From: Lumbricus rubellus | Lineage: Eukaryota > Annelida > Clitellata > Crassiclitellata > Lumbricidae | Assembly: GCA_945859605.1 (NCBI GenBank) | Contig: OX243812.1 | Coordinates: 44,302,509-44,366,508 of the forward strand | Direction: 5' to 3' | DNA: 64,000 nt | In this document: piece by piece, positions 23,146 through 34,104 of the stretch | How the letters are laid out: every line of letters starts with the position of its first letter | Numbering within the stretch: position 1 is the stretch's first letter | The notes under the pieces: generated by a model | The model's input: only the letters and a program-made list of their open reading frames with translations | Told to the model about the DNA's origin: nothing | Database searches by the model: none | Translations under genes and position numbers: made by a program

Positions 23146-23421
23146 GTCAGAAGTCAGAACTCATAACCACGTGGCTTCGAAGTTGATACGGAAGACCGGA
23201 AGTTGGTATTTGCATAGATCTATTAATGAATTCAGAGTCACAGGAAGAATGCGCCGTAGAATAACATGGCGCCATTTGTATTTAGCATGACATGTATGAA
23301 AATAAAATTATGTGTTATGGAACTGTAAAAAAAATTTGTGTGCGCTCCATATTTTTTTCTGTGCGCTCGTTTCATGGCCTGTGTGCGCGCGCACACGCGC
23401 ACAGCTTAGAGGGAACATTGG

Positions 23422-23572
23422 ACACAATAAAGATGAGACAAAAGAATTGGGTGGGGCATTTGTTAAGAGGTGACTCACTGCAGAAAGAAATAATTGAAGG
23501 AAGGTTGGAGGGAAAGAGGTGCAGAGGAAGGCCTAGACAAAAACTGCTGGACGGGATGATGAATATATAAGG
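23422..23572 (+). mobile_element. RTE-type LINE C-terminal fragment
   Basis: The frame reads IKMRQKNWVGHLLRGDSLQ then GRPRQKLLDGMM, the end of the RTE ORF. It begins at the right tip of the 21341 element and ends shortly before the foldback at 23621. Confidence 0.85.
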
Positions 23573-23620
23573 AGCCGGCAGTCAACAGTCGACACGCAGT
23601 TCCCGAGAATATAGTTGAGG

Positions 23621-24586
23621 GGTGACAGGACAATTACCCCCGGGTACAATTACCCCCCGGACAATTACCCCCGGACAATTACCCCCGGGTACAATTACCC
23701 CCCGGACAACTACCCCCCGGACAACTACCCCCCCCGTGCCAATTACCCCCCGGACAACTACCCCCCGTACCAATTACCCCCGGACAATTACCCCCCCCGT
23801 GCAAAAATTAAATTATGTAATGTTAAACGCCTACCTAATTAAATATTTAAATGTTATTGATGAGTTATGACTTTAGTTAGCATAACAATTAAGCAAGGTT
23901 AAGAGCAACTATACGAAGATAGGCAAGTTATTGTTAAACGTTCAAGAAAAATACTAAATCAAATCAAATCTAAAAACGGTTCTATAAGCTAATGTGTGAA
24001 AAAGGTTAAAAGTTCAAGAAAACTTCAACGTTTTAAACGCATGCTTAATAAAATATTTAAATGTAATTATCGATAGAGTTCTGCCTATTTTCGTAACCTA
24101 CTCAGCGAAACGACACCATTTTGCTAAATTCTTGTGTTTCTTCTGTTTCACGTAAAGAAAACCTTCGAAACAACGTTTATCTTTCCCTCTCTCAGATTTA
24201 GAAAATTCCATCATGACTAGATAATTTTATCTAAATTAAGTAGACTGTGTAAGCTAACTCCGTATTGCATTGAATAAGTATTGTAGAGTGAGATAGTGAA
24301 GAAAGATGGCTATAGGCCTACCACAGTAGGCCCTTAAGTTTTTTTAGGATAGGCTGAACGTCCGACAAATACAAAGAGACTGGTAAAGAGATTAACACGT
24401 GAGAGAACAAGCTCACACTGTGGCACGGGGGGTAATTGTCCGGGGGGTAATTGGTACAGGGGGTAGTTGTCCGGGGGTAATTGGCACGGGGGGGTAGTTG
24501 TCCGGGGGGGTAATTGTCCTGGGGGGTAATTGTCCAGGGGGTAATTGTCGGGGGGTAATTGTCCAGGGGGTAATTGCCCTAGAACC
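23621..24586. mobile_element. Foldback element A1, 966 bp, AATTACCCCC minisatellite arms
   Basis: The left tip is GGTGACAGGACAATTACC and the reverse-complemented right tip is GGTTCTAGGGCAATTACC. The flanks AGTTGAGG (23613-23620) and CGTTGAGG (24587-24594) match at 7 of 8 bases. The left arm (23621-23802) and right arm (24421-24586) are opposed arrays of a 15-16 bp unit, roughly CCGGACAATTACCCCC. The interior has no coding sequence and shares its right half with element A2 at 39381. Proline/threonine-rich open frames in the arms are repeat translations. Superfamily unassigned. Confidence 0.9.
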
Positions 24587-24594
24587 CGTTGAGG

Positions 24595-25175
24595 CCAGTG
24601 AGTACAGTCAATCGGCAGTCAGTCACGCCGCCAAGTAAGTCGGTCGGCAGTCAGTCACGCCATCAATCAGTCAATGAGCGAATACAGTGGAGAACATCGT
24701 CGTCGTTCCGAAAAGGACTTGCAGAACTGTATCGCGAAAGACACTTTAGTTGACATTTTGTTGCGGTTTGAAGTCATTCGATAAGCGGACATACGTTGAG
24801 AAGAGTGAAAGGACTTGCAGAACGGTATTGCGTCGGACACTGTGATACTCGGTTTGCGGTTCGATGTAATGTGTTGAAACGGCGGAATTCGATAAGCGGA
24901 CGTTACGTTCAGAACAGTGAAATATTGCGATTGAACTTAGGTGAAGGATTGTTTCAGTTGTTTCTTAATAAAGTTGTTCATTTTCTTCAAGTCTCCTGAA
25001 ATACCATCGGGAGCCCTACCCTGCCTTACCACTCAAGTGAACGGACCGGGGGCAGTCATCCTGGTGTCTAGTTCGAACCCCAGGGTCCGCCACAGTAACT
25101 TCCATAATGCATTTCGTATGGAGCAAAACTCAGAGTAAAGAACAGTCAACACTAAAGGTAAAATATCACACATAC
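24595..25175. other. No gene seen; short AGTCAGTC-like repeats
   Basis: Words like AGTCAGTCACGCC repeat at 24600-24680, and a GGACTTGCAGAAC/GATAAGCGGACATACG block appears twice near 24714-24800 and 24810-24910. No protein motif. Confidence 0.35.
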
Positions 25176-25259
25176 CACAGCACCAAAAATAACGTCGAAG
25201 AAATTTTCAACATACAACTTCAAAGGCTGCTTGCCCAGACTTTTAAACAGAATTGGCAG
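25176..25259 (-). CDS. Host HEAT-like gene, internal exon
   Basis: The acceptor GTCTGTTTTAG and donor GTATGT frame an 84-base exon of exactly 28 codons, phase 0 at both ends. It begins LPILFKSLGKQPLKLY and ends NFFDVIFGAV, an amphipathic helical pattern typical of HEAT repeats. It follows the exon at 27105-27246 in frame. The CR1/L2 copy at 25660-26990 sits in the intron between them. Confidence 0.75.
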
Positions 25260-25655
25260 CTAAAACAGACATAAAAGTTTAGTGAGTAGCAGCTCCTGAG
25301 TTTGATTCATTATATACTGTATATTCATAGTGTCAATTAGGGGTGTATTGAATTTCAGTCCCAAAATTGTTTCTCGCCAAATTTTTCCCTAGATTGATAA
25401 ATCAGAATCGACGCAAAAGAAGTAATATTTTTGACCAAAAACAATTAATTTTTTTCACTAATATAAAAATAGTACCCTGTTTTAGTGACTTCCTATGGTA
25501 ACCTTCAAACATTTATCATTAAAAGTATGTGAAAAACAAATGGCTTCCAGGACATTTCTAATTATCTATTTAATTTACTCATTTTCAAATTCAGTGAATA
25601 TAAAAATATACGAATTATTGTAAGTTTATATAACAAAAATAAAAGCATCTAATAA
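25260..25655. other. Intronic sequence, no feature seen
   Basis: AT-rich, no repeats or coding frames that can be supported. Confidence 0.35.
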
Positions 25656-25659
25656 TCAA

Positions 25660-26990
25660 CTATTGTAATTGTAATTGAACATTTATATAGCACCGATCAG
25701 AGATTCAGTAGCGCACCCCGACCCTAGTTAGCACTGCCACTAACGAATAGTATAGTCTTCAGGCGCTTCCTAAACAGAGGGACACAGAGACTAAGATGCT
25801 CAAGACGAAGCTTATGTGGGAGACGATTCCAGCAGGAGGGGCCAACATAGGGAAAGCTTCTGGACTGGGCAGTGGCTCCACACATGCGAGGAACAACAAG
25901 GAGGCCGTTGGCTGCCAAACGAAGGGCAGAGCGACAGGGGAGAGAGGAGACCAGGATACGGGGAGAGAGGAGACCAGGATACAGAGAGAACGGAGGTAAG
26001 AGGGAGCTACCCCAAGAATAGAATTGCGCAAAAGTGTCAGAATCTTAAACTCAATGTGCTGTGGTACAGGAAGCCAGTGGAGAGTGTCCCGAATAAAGAC
26101 AGAAATGTGAGAGAACTTGGGAACACCAGCAATTAGGCGAGCAGCAGCATTTAGAATTGTCTGAAGTTTTGAAAAGTTGAGTAAAGAGAGACCGGCATAT
26201 GCAGAGTTCCCAAAGTCAACCCTAGAGCAAATCAGGGCGTGAACAAGCGTCTTAACAGATTGCGGTGAGAGTGAATGGCGGATGGTATGCAGTTGGTGTA
26301 GGTGGTAGAGACATGTTCGTGAGACACGGTTAACATGGTCTGAGAAAGAGAGAACTGGGTCCAGAGAGAAGCCAAAACCACGAACAGTGGAAGAGAAATG
26401 GATATCAGGGAACAAAGTGCAGAGGAGCTCCATGTCGATTTCAGCAAGCTGAGCTCTGCCGCCAAGCCAGATGTATTGAGTTTTATCAGAGTTCAGGCGG
26501 AGATGGTTAGAGGACATCCATTGGTCTAGTGCTGAGGTGGCATCGAGAATAGTGGCGACCAGTGAGGCAGCTGCACTGGACGGGCCATGAACAAATGCTT
26601 GCACACCATCAGTGTATTGATGAGCCGAAGCAGAGAGAGTATAGCTGATAGATCTGCAGTGTAGAGAATGTAAAGAAGCGGCGCCAGGACCGAGCCTTGA
26701 GGCAAGCCGTATGGGACAGAGGACCAGGCAGAGCGTGTGGACCCAAAGATCACAGTTAACAAGCGATCAGAGAGGAAAGAACTGAACCAAAGAAGGGCAG
26801 AGTCACCATTGCTGAAAGATTTAGAGAGACGCTCAAGGAGTATGGCGTGATCGACAGTGTCGAACGCTGCACTAACGTCAAACAGGGCAAGCAGGGCGAT
26901 GAGGCTTTGGTCAGCTGCTGCAAAAGACGTCAGCAGTCCTCTTGAAGAGGTATTATACAAATTCAATGCTAAGAAAACCAATTTTGCATT
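25660..26990 (-). mobile_element. CR1/L2-type LINE, 5' truncated (YTDG catalytic box)
   Basis: Minus-strand frames 27005-26526 and 26604-25759 encode RT motif A (FDVSAAFDTVDHAILLERL), motif B (LPQGSVLAPLLYILY) and the post-RT domain with SNHLRLNSDKTQYIWLGG and LHWLPVPQHIEFK. A frameshift near 26600 separates them, and YADD reads YTDG. The 3' end near 25680 is ATTTATATAGCACCGATCAG, with a TTGTAA tail. The copy is dead and lies in a host intron. Confidence 0.85.
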
Positions 26991-27104
26991 ATGTGCATAA
27001 ATCATCAGCTGCCACTATAACAATTGCCAATATCTTGTTATGCCACACGATTAGAGTTGACTCCACAAAATGAATGGAAACTATAAAAGAAATCATTCAC
27101 GTAC

Positions 27105-27246
27105 TTGCTTGCAGACTGATTGCAAGAAGAAGACATGTTGGTTGTAATGGTTGAAGGATGCTGCAGTGGCCAGGACTGGCAAGAGTTTCGTAACTTCAGT
27201 GCCAAGTGCTTGTTGCTGAGCCAACTCACACATCAAACACAAACAC
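27105..27246 (-). CDS. Host HEAT-like gene, internal exon
   Basis: The acceptor TGACTCGCAG and donor GTACGT frame a 142-base exon. One base completes the codon left by the 32503 exon, and 47 full codons follow. It reads CLCLMCELAQQQALGTEV, then KLLPVLATAASFNHYNQH, and ends in VCKQ. The alternating hydrophobic pattern fits paired helices. Both neighbouring joints are phase-consistent, which is hard to explain by chance. Confidence 0.8.
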
Positions 27247-27458
27247 CTGCGAGTCAATTTCAAACAGCTGTCATTATATAATTCAGTTAATACAATTAAA
27301 CTCAGCCATGTTATCAGACATGATGATGATGTCATCAGACATGATGATGAAGAGATCTGTGCTGGTGATGAAGTACTTGGTGGCAGCGGTGCTAATTGAG
27401 TCGCATGTTAACTCTTCGCGGGACTTTAGTTGCAGCTTAGCACGTGGGTGATGGTTAA

Positions 27459-30400
27459 CCTCTTACCAGTTTGACCCGAGTATACTCGCCGGCGGCTAAC
27501 TAGCCTACAGCATTTGACCCGAGTATACTCGCTGATCATTGTCCAAGCCTTTCCACTGCAGTTTGACCCGAATAAACTCGCATATTTATTGCTTTATGAT
27601 ATAGATCTATCATTTATATCGTCTATGGTGTTTTATATTTAGCATTCTATTTTTAGTATTCATTTGAATAGTTGCAAAACAACACATTTGCGGTCGAAAA
27701 ACCGTGAATATGTCACATTCTTCTAAGCAACGAAACTTCTGTACGCGCTAAATCAGGGTCGGTCTAAAACTGTTTTATAAAATAGTTTTAGCTCAAGATT
27801 CATTTGATGAATCAGAAATATCACAATTAGATGGTTTGAATGAATTTGTGTTGGACGCTGTTGGACACAATTTTTTTCCAAATAGCAAGTTTTTTCTTTG
27901 GGCCGTGGCAGTGCTGTTCTTGAAGGTTTTTCATGCAGAAAAACATTATGCCTACTTACGATTATTTTCTAGTAAATTTCTTTACCATTATAGCAAGAGA
28001 CAAGTGTGACTTACAAATAACAACACCCAAATAAATTTTATTTAAATTATTTAGTTAGAACCAGTCAGGTATGTTCAACCCTGACACAGCATGTAGACCC
28101 CAAAATAATTGAACGATGTAGGCTGGAAATCAAAGGTGAAAATGGAAAGGAAAATAACATCAAAGTGGGAACATGGAATGTATGGACAATGCAAAGACCT
28201 GGGAAGCTGGCGAATGTCATTAAGGAAATGAAAAGAGCAAACTTGAACATTCTGGGTTTGGCAGAGACAAGATGGAAAGAGGAAGGAGACTTCACCAGTG
28301 AGGGAATAAGAATCATACACACGAGTGGAGAAAGGAGCCAAGGAGGGGTGGCAATACTGGTGGAGGAACATCTGGCCAGCGCCATAGTAAAAATCGAAAG
28401 GTATGGAAGCAGGATGATCGAGATTAAAATAAAGGCTGAACCAGTGGATGTTGTCATGATCCAGGTATACATGCCAACATCAACACATGAAGAGGAGGAA
28501 GTAGACAACATGTATGAGAAACTGGAAGAAGTAATGGATAGAACAAAGGGATCGAATTACTTGGTGGTAATGGGAGACTGGAATGCAGTGGTGGGAGAAG
28601 GAGCAGAGGGAAAAGGCATAGGTAAATTTGGATTGGGAGAGAGGAACATCAGAGGAGAAAAACTAGCAGAATTCTGTGAGAGGAAAGAATTAATGATGAT
28701 AAACACCTGGTTTCAGCATGAAAAGAGGAGGAGGTACACGTGGAAAGCACCGGGTGATACAGCAAGATATCAACTAGACTACATAATGGTAAGAACAAGA
28801 TACAGGAACAGTGTGAAAAATGCAAGAGCGATGCCTGGGGCAGATGCAGACACAGACCACAATCTAGTCATCATGAAGGCTCAGGTAAAGTTGAAATTCA
28901 TCAAGAGGAGAAAGAAGAAAAGACGGTGGTGGAACAAGAACAACGTTATAGAGAAAAGTAAACAGCTGGGAGAGAGAATAGAAGAGAATCTAACAAACGG
29001 CGATGGAGAAGACACAGAAGCGAGATGGAAAAGACTGAAAGAGAACATTTTAGAGAGCGCAAAGGACATCATAGGAACTGAAGAGAAGAGACTCCTTAGA
29101 AAACCATGGATCACGAGAGAAATGATAGAGGAAATGGAGGAAAGGAGAAAATGGAAACATCAAAGCACTGAAAAAGCGAGGACGCAATACAAAAGACTGA
29201 ACAACAAACTAAGAAGAACAACAGAAGCGGCAAGAGAAAAGTGGTGGGAGGAACAATGTAGGGATCTAGAAGAGCTACAGGAAAGAGGAAGATATGACAT
29301 AGTGTATGAAAATGTGAAAAGGCTAAACAAGAAACCAGGCAGAGGAGGAGGAATAGAGATCAAGGACAAGTAGGGGAACATACTGAATGAAATAAATGAG
29401 GTTAAAAACAGATGGAAGGAGTATGTAGAAGAACTCTACAGAAACGATGATCTTGATTGAGGAATCCAAGATATTGAGCGAGAGGAGAGAGAGGAAGACA
29501 CTGGACTGGAGGTGATGGCAGAGGAGGTACGAGCAGCCATACGGGAAATGAAAAACAACAAGTCGGAGGGAATAGACGACATACCGGCAGAAATGCTCAA
29601 GTCTGGAGGAAGGAGCCATGAATGAACTAGCACAGATATGCCAGGACATACATGTATATACAACGGGAGTATGGCCAGAAGACTTCCTACAAGCAATCCT
29701 CATATCGATTAAGAAGAAACCGAATAAAACATCATGCGAAGAACACAGAACCATCAGCTTGCTCACCCATGCATCCAAAATCATGGTAAGAATACTGGAA
29801 AAAAGAGTGCTGGGAAAAACAGAGTCAATTGGAGGACTAGGAGAGGACCAATTCGGTTTCAGGAAGGGTGTGGGAACAAGAGACGCTATCGGAGCATTGC
29901 GGATACTAACAGAAAGGAGCTGTCAGAATGGACAGGACGTATATATATGTTTTGTGGATTATGAGAAGGCATTTGATAGAGTCAACTGGAGAAAGCTGCT
30001 ACATGTTCTGAGGAGGATGGGAATAGACTGGAGAGACAGAAGGTTGATAGGAAATTTATACATGGGGCAGAAGGTAAGAATAAGAATCGACAGAGAGTAC
30101 TCAGAACCAGGAAAGGTGGGCAGAGGAGTGAGACAGGGATGCCCTCTATCACCTCTTTTATTCAACATCTATATAGAAGAACTGGTCAAAGAAGCACTAG
30201 ATGATCTTGAAGAAGGCATAAAGGTGGGAGGAAGATGGATTAAGGCTCTGAGGTTTGCGGACGATCAGGCAATGTTAGCGAGAAGCCAGAAGGGGTTGCA
30301 AGAAATGATGGATAGATTGAACACAACGTCAATTGAATATGGCATGAGAATTAACATCAAGAAGACAAAAGTAATGAAGATCAGCAAGGGAGAAGAAACT

Positions 30401-31065
30401 ACAGTCAACATTCAAATAGAAGGCAAAGAGATAGAACAGGTGAAGGAATTTTGCTACCTGGGAAGCTTGATGACAACGGATGCTAAATGTCATAAGGAAA
30501 TCAGAAGGAGGATTGCAATGGGAAAAGAGGCATTTACGAAAAGAGGAGAACTACTACGAGAAAAGCTAAACAGAAACCTCAAGAAATGGATGATAAAAAC
30601 ACTGGTGTGGAGTGTGGTGTTGTATGGTTCCGAAACCTGGACCATGAGAAAAGAAGACATAAAGAAAATCGAAGCGTTTGAAATGTGGACGTGGAGAAGA
30701 ATGGAGAAGATCAGCTGGACGGAACACAGAACAAACGAGGAAGTGCTGGAAAGGGTAGGAGAGGAAAGAACAATGATAAAAACAATCAGAGAAAGACATA
30801 AGAAATGGATAGGACATACGCTAAGAGGAGACAGTCTGGTGAAAACGGTGATAGAAGGAAAAATGGAGGGGAAACGAACAAGAGGAAGACCACGACAGAT
30901 GTTGCTGGACACGCTGATGAAGAGGATCGGTTACCAAAGACTAAAGGAGAAGGCCCAGCGGAGGGAAGAGTGGCGACATTGGACAGCCGAACCTGCCTAG
31001 GGGCAGAGAACCAGAAGAAGAAGAAGTAGGCTGGTTTAGAAATTTTTTAATAAACCGGAAAAGGG
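27459..31065. mobile_element. Possible TTAA-flanked (piggyBac/Kolobok-like) element carrying an RTE copy
   Basis: TTAA lies at 27455-27458 and 31066-31069. The tips CCTCTTACCAGTTT and, reverse complemented, CCCTTTTCCGGTTT match at about 10 of 14 bases. Three copies of TTTGACCCGAGTATACTCGC-like sequence lie just inside the left end (27470-27575). The right tip resembles that of the clearer TTAA element at 41213-42303. A 4-base duplication is weak evidence, so this is tentative. Confidence 0.45.
28080..31029 (+). mobile_element. RTE-type LINE, nearly intact endonuclease-reverse transcriptase
   Basis: The first frame (28165-29373) is an APE-type endonuclease, with GTWNVWTMQRPGKLANV near the start, ILGLAETRW, VVMGDWNAVVGEG and DTDHNLV, followed by the basic linker. 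The second frame (29618-31000) is the RT, with FVDYEKAFDRVNW (motif A), [19 protein letters not shown] (motif B) and [10 protein letters not shown] (FADD at about 30253). The C-terminus carries [12 protein letters not shown] and GRPRQMLLDTLM. Only three lesions are visible: TAG at 29371, TGA at 29458 and a frameshift at about 29600-29617. The 3' end is an (AAG)n-like tail. It is the youngest of the RTE copies here. The clade is judged by eye. Confidence 0.9.
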
Positions 31066-31092
31066 TTAATCTAACGAAGACATTGAGACTCC

Positions 31093-31485
31093 TTTGATGT
31101 TTTCTTGTATTATTATTGTGTACATTCAACGTATTTACATTTTACAACAACGACTAACAGAACATTTTCAGAGTTTAGGCTTCGTTTCACCTCTACTCAA
31201 ACTCCTAGGCGAGCTGCTTCATGCTAATTCTTTCCAATCCTGCTCCAACCTTCTCGGCAAGCTGCTGTTTGCCAACTGCCCTTACCCTCTTCCAACCTTG
31301 CTAACTGCCCCTGCTTATTCTCTCTACTCCATTCCTTCTACCTCCACCTGTCAATCAGCCTTCTCACTCCCCCGCCACATTCCTCTCTTCAGCCCCATTG
31401 CCATGTCCTGGCTCCTCCCCTCTCTATCTCTGACAGCTTCCCTGCTTCTTTCCCTCAAACATGTTTCCGATCAACCAGGTTAATT
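31093..31485. other. Open frame without recognisable motif
   Basis: A 129-codon plus-strand frame starting at 31094 is rich in Leu, Ser and Pro and has no recognisable domain. Its composition follows a C/T-rich stretch, so it is probably non-coding. Confidence 0.25.
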
Positions 31486-31519
31486 AATTAATTATAATAG
31501 TTCATAGCCGTACATAAAA

Positions 31520-32337
31520 TCTATATAAATAAAAATGAAACTTTCCAATAGTTTGTTATGAGTGTTCTCAAAAACTGACGGACCAATCATTTTGAAAATT
31601 TTACAAAGCCTTCCATTCCAATAGAACCGTGTTGTATTATGCTTTTTTCCGAAAAAAGCAATCTTTTCCACAAAAAGAGAACTTTGAATTCCATTCGACC
31701 GCCATTTTGAAATTATACACATCCCAACGTCCATGAGGGTTGCCAGATTTCGGAAAAGTAACGGACCGATTCTTTCAAAATCTCACCAAAACGTGTGTTC
31801 TTTGAATGTTTTTTTCTTCAAAAACCGCAATCTTTAACAACAATAATATTTTATCAAATTCCTCGGTTTTTTCAGCTATGCACGTCATCGCTAATCAACA
31901 CAGTGACCAGCCAGACGAAATATAGAATGATATCACGTGCCGTGACGTCATAAGCGAGTCGCATAATAATTTCCGTTAATTCAAAAACCAAAGCGGCCTT
32001 TCAGCTTTCTTGGACTCTATAGCGGCCTTTCACCTTTCTTGGGCTCTATCCGCTGTCAGGAAGGGACGGTGTGAGGGAGGAAAGGACCGGAGGGAGCGGG
32101 ACGAAGAGGGTGGGGAGGGAGCAGAGGGAAGCGATGGAGGAGGGAGGGATGCAGGGAGGGGGAGGGGGCGGGTGAGGGTGAGGGGGAGGGAGAGGGAGAG
32201 GGGAGGGGGAGAAGGAGGGGGAGAAGGAGGGGAAGAAAGAGGGGGAGCGGGAGAAGCGAGGGGAGGGGGAGAAGGAGGGGAGGGGAAGGGGAGAACGGTC
32301 TTTTCTGCCACAGCAACGCGTGGCCGGGTACAGTTAG
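31520..32337 (+). mobile_element. Non-autonomous Helitron-like element, 818 bp
   Basis: It starts TCTATATAAATAAAAATG after an A and ends GCGTGGCCGGGTACAGTTAG before a T, the A|TC...CTRR|T arrangement of Helitrons with TTAG in place of CTAG. There is no target duplication, as expected. The interior contains a GCGGCCTTTCA/CTTTCTTGG direct repeat (31992, 32021) and a 200-base purine block. No Rep/helicase. Confidence 0.7.
32085..32300. repeat. Purine (GGGAG/GGGGAGAAGGA) tract
   Basis: Nearly pure G/A on the plus strand. Long Gly/Arg/Glu or Pro/Ser frames across it are compositional artefacts. Confidence 0.9.
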
Positions 32338-32502
32338 TATGTGAATAAAATAGTTTTAAAATATGATCAACAAATATCGTCGAGCTGTTTTCACTACATA
32401 CACTGTACAGGCTTAGTGTATGCCTGTGATGACTTCAGAAGTTCATATTAATGAACAAGCGAAACCCAACTACCCTAAATGCCTTCAAAAACACTGTCTT
32501 AC

Positions 32503-32569
32503 CCATCAGCCAATTCCCAGAGTTCTGCAGGTCTCTGGCTTTTAATAGTTTGCGCTGCTGCATTCATCT
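32503..32569 (-). CDS. Host HEAT-like gene, internal exon
   Basis: The acceptor GCAGACTTCAG and donor GTAAGA frame 67 bases (2 + 21 codons + 2). The peptide reads EMNAAAQTIKSQRPAELWEL then AD, with the split Gly codon completed by the exon at 27246. Its incoming phase does not match the exon at 44334, so an exon between 32.6 and 44.3 kb is probably missing from this list. Confidence 0.7.
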
Positions 32570-32711
32570 CTGAAGTCTGCAAAGATGAACAAATCAAAAG
32601 CAAATTTGAAACAAACTCAGCCAGAAGCTAATTCAAGCTGAGGCGTATTAACCATATAGATCAATCAAATGCAATTGTTAATTAATTTTCTAGCAATAAA
32701 AATGCTATGAC

Positions 32712-33215
32712 AGGCTCTATATAAAGGGTGGGCCAAAAAAGTAATCCCCCATGTTTTTCCCCAATATCTTGGCAAAAATTTAAAATTTTCAAACCCAATT
32801 TTACTGGCTTTAAGGTAATTCATATCTACGTACAGTAGCAAAATTTCATCGCCATATGTGAAACAGAACAAAAGTAATATCACTTTTAGAGAGGACACCC
32901 ACCGTTTTTTGACGATTCAAAAACGTAACGCAACAAAAAGAAACATAATACCGATTTAATTATTCTGGCCAATATCTTGGCCGGAAATAAGAATTTCGAA
33001 ATGAAATTTTACAGGCTTAAAGACAATTCATATCTGCACATGATGGCCAGATTTCATCAAAATATTTCAAACAGAATAAAAGTTATACCACTTTTAGTGA
33101 GACCAACCACCGCTTTTTGACGATTAAAAAACGTAACGCAACAAAAAGTTTAAAAAAACATGATTTTATTCAGTCAAATCTCAAATAACTATTGTCAAAT
33201 GAACTTGACGTCGGA
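32712..33215 (+). repeat. Two tandem copies of a roughly 230-bp unit, TE-derived
   Basis: Both copies contain CAATATCTTGGC, GGCTTTAAGG/GGCTTAAAGA, AATTCATATCT, AACAGAA.AAAAGT and ACGTAACGCAACAAAAAG in order. Copy 1 is about 32712-32942 and copy 2 about 32950-33150. A single relative is at 61668-61935. The GGGTGGGC-type start suggests a DNA transposon end, but I cannot assign the family. Confidence 0.75.
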
Positions 33216-33441
33216 CCTAATGTCCTATCGCTTTGTCGACGTCCATGCCTCCGTATTATAAGCAAAGAAACTTTTCACAGCAGTTTTCAGCAGTTAGCGC
33301 TGTGCGAGCGATAATACAGAATATCGTGTGTTCATTTGTTTATTGCAAAGGACAGATTCTGACAATGACCTGAAAATAATCTGATTCAAAATTTGGCTGT
33401 GTAAAAAATATGTATAACACGCCCACGAGTATACCACACGA

Positions 33442-33599
33442 CAGTGGCGTAGACAAGGGGGTTTGGGGATAAACCACCCCCCCATTGGCTTAGAAAAGAA
33501 ACGTTTTTTAAAGGTTATATGTCCAATGGCATATAAGAAAAAACAGGCATCCGGCCATAACCCCCCCCCCACCCCCACCAGAAATTCCTGGCTACACTG
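33442..33599. mobile_element. hAT-like MITE, 158 bp
   Basis: The left tip CAGTGGCGTAGACAAGG pairs with the reverse-complemented right tip CAGTGTAGCCAGGAATTT. The flanks CCACACGA (33434-33441) and CCACGCGA (33600-33607) match at 7 of 8 bases. Tip and size resemble the element at 54146. Confidence 0.8.
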
Positions 33600-33609
33600 C
33601 CACGCGAGT

Positions 33610-34104
33610 AGGATGAGTGGTTTGTAAAACTTTGTATAACCCGCATGTTACATTCGGGAAAATACGGTATGTATGTATGCAAGTCCATCTGACCAAAGGT
33701 TCTCAAATGGAATAATTCAGCCAGAAGAAATTTTTTACAAAACGTTCTCCTGTGAATTTGTCTGTCAACGCATTTATTTTTAGTTTACAATTTACTTTAA
33801 ATCTATATAATGTATGTACAGTTTAAATTTTGATGTGACAGTTAACGATACAAAATTAAGATGCCATTTCTCTTGATGCTATTTCTTGATGTCATCTTTC
33901 TTGACAAAGGTGGGTTAAATACGCAAATCAAGTGGATTTGTAAAACAATAATAACAATGATGATGACGATGAATAACAATTAAGATAAATGCAGGAAAAT
34001 GTGTGCCCTGTATGTCCATGCGTTGTACTGTGAAGGGTAGGTGGGCAAGGTAGGGCAGGGCAAGACAAGTAGGGAAGAGGATGGGAGGACTGGGGTGGTG
34101 GGGA
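33610..34104. other. No gene seen
   Basis: AT-rich sequence; no supported feature. Confidence 0.35.

Larger units (their letters stand above)
21341..23421. mobile_element. hAT-like element pair of tips CCAATGTTCCCTCTAA, no target duplication
   Basis: The left tip is CCAATGTTCCCTCTAATT and the reverse-complemented right tip is CCAATGTTCCCTCTAAGCTG. GTGTGCGC words lie near both ends. The flanks do not match: the left is LINE sequence and the right is RTE sequence. The two ends may therefore come from separate insertions joined by recombination or deletion. Two smaller elements are nested inside. Confidence 0.6.

Noticed and set aside
23621..23802. Telomere-like or G-quadruplex satellite
   Set aside because: G runs are present, but the array is bounded by transposon tips and a target duplication, so mobile-element arms explain it better.
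23615..23870. Pro/Thr/Tyr-rich repeat protein
   Set aside because: Translation of the AATTACCCCC minisatellite arm of a foldback element; the same applies to frames at 39921-40310.
28881..29384. Minus-strand open frames rich in Phe, Leu and Ser
   Set aside because: Antisense shadows of the RTE endonuclease; the same holds for minus frames at 29323-30912 and plus frames over the minus-strand RTE copies.
32010..32348. Overlapping Gly/Glu/Arg-rich and Pro/Ser-rich open frames
   Set aside because: Caused by the purine tract within the Helitron-like element; no start context or protein motif.
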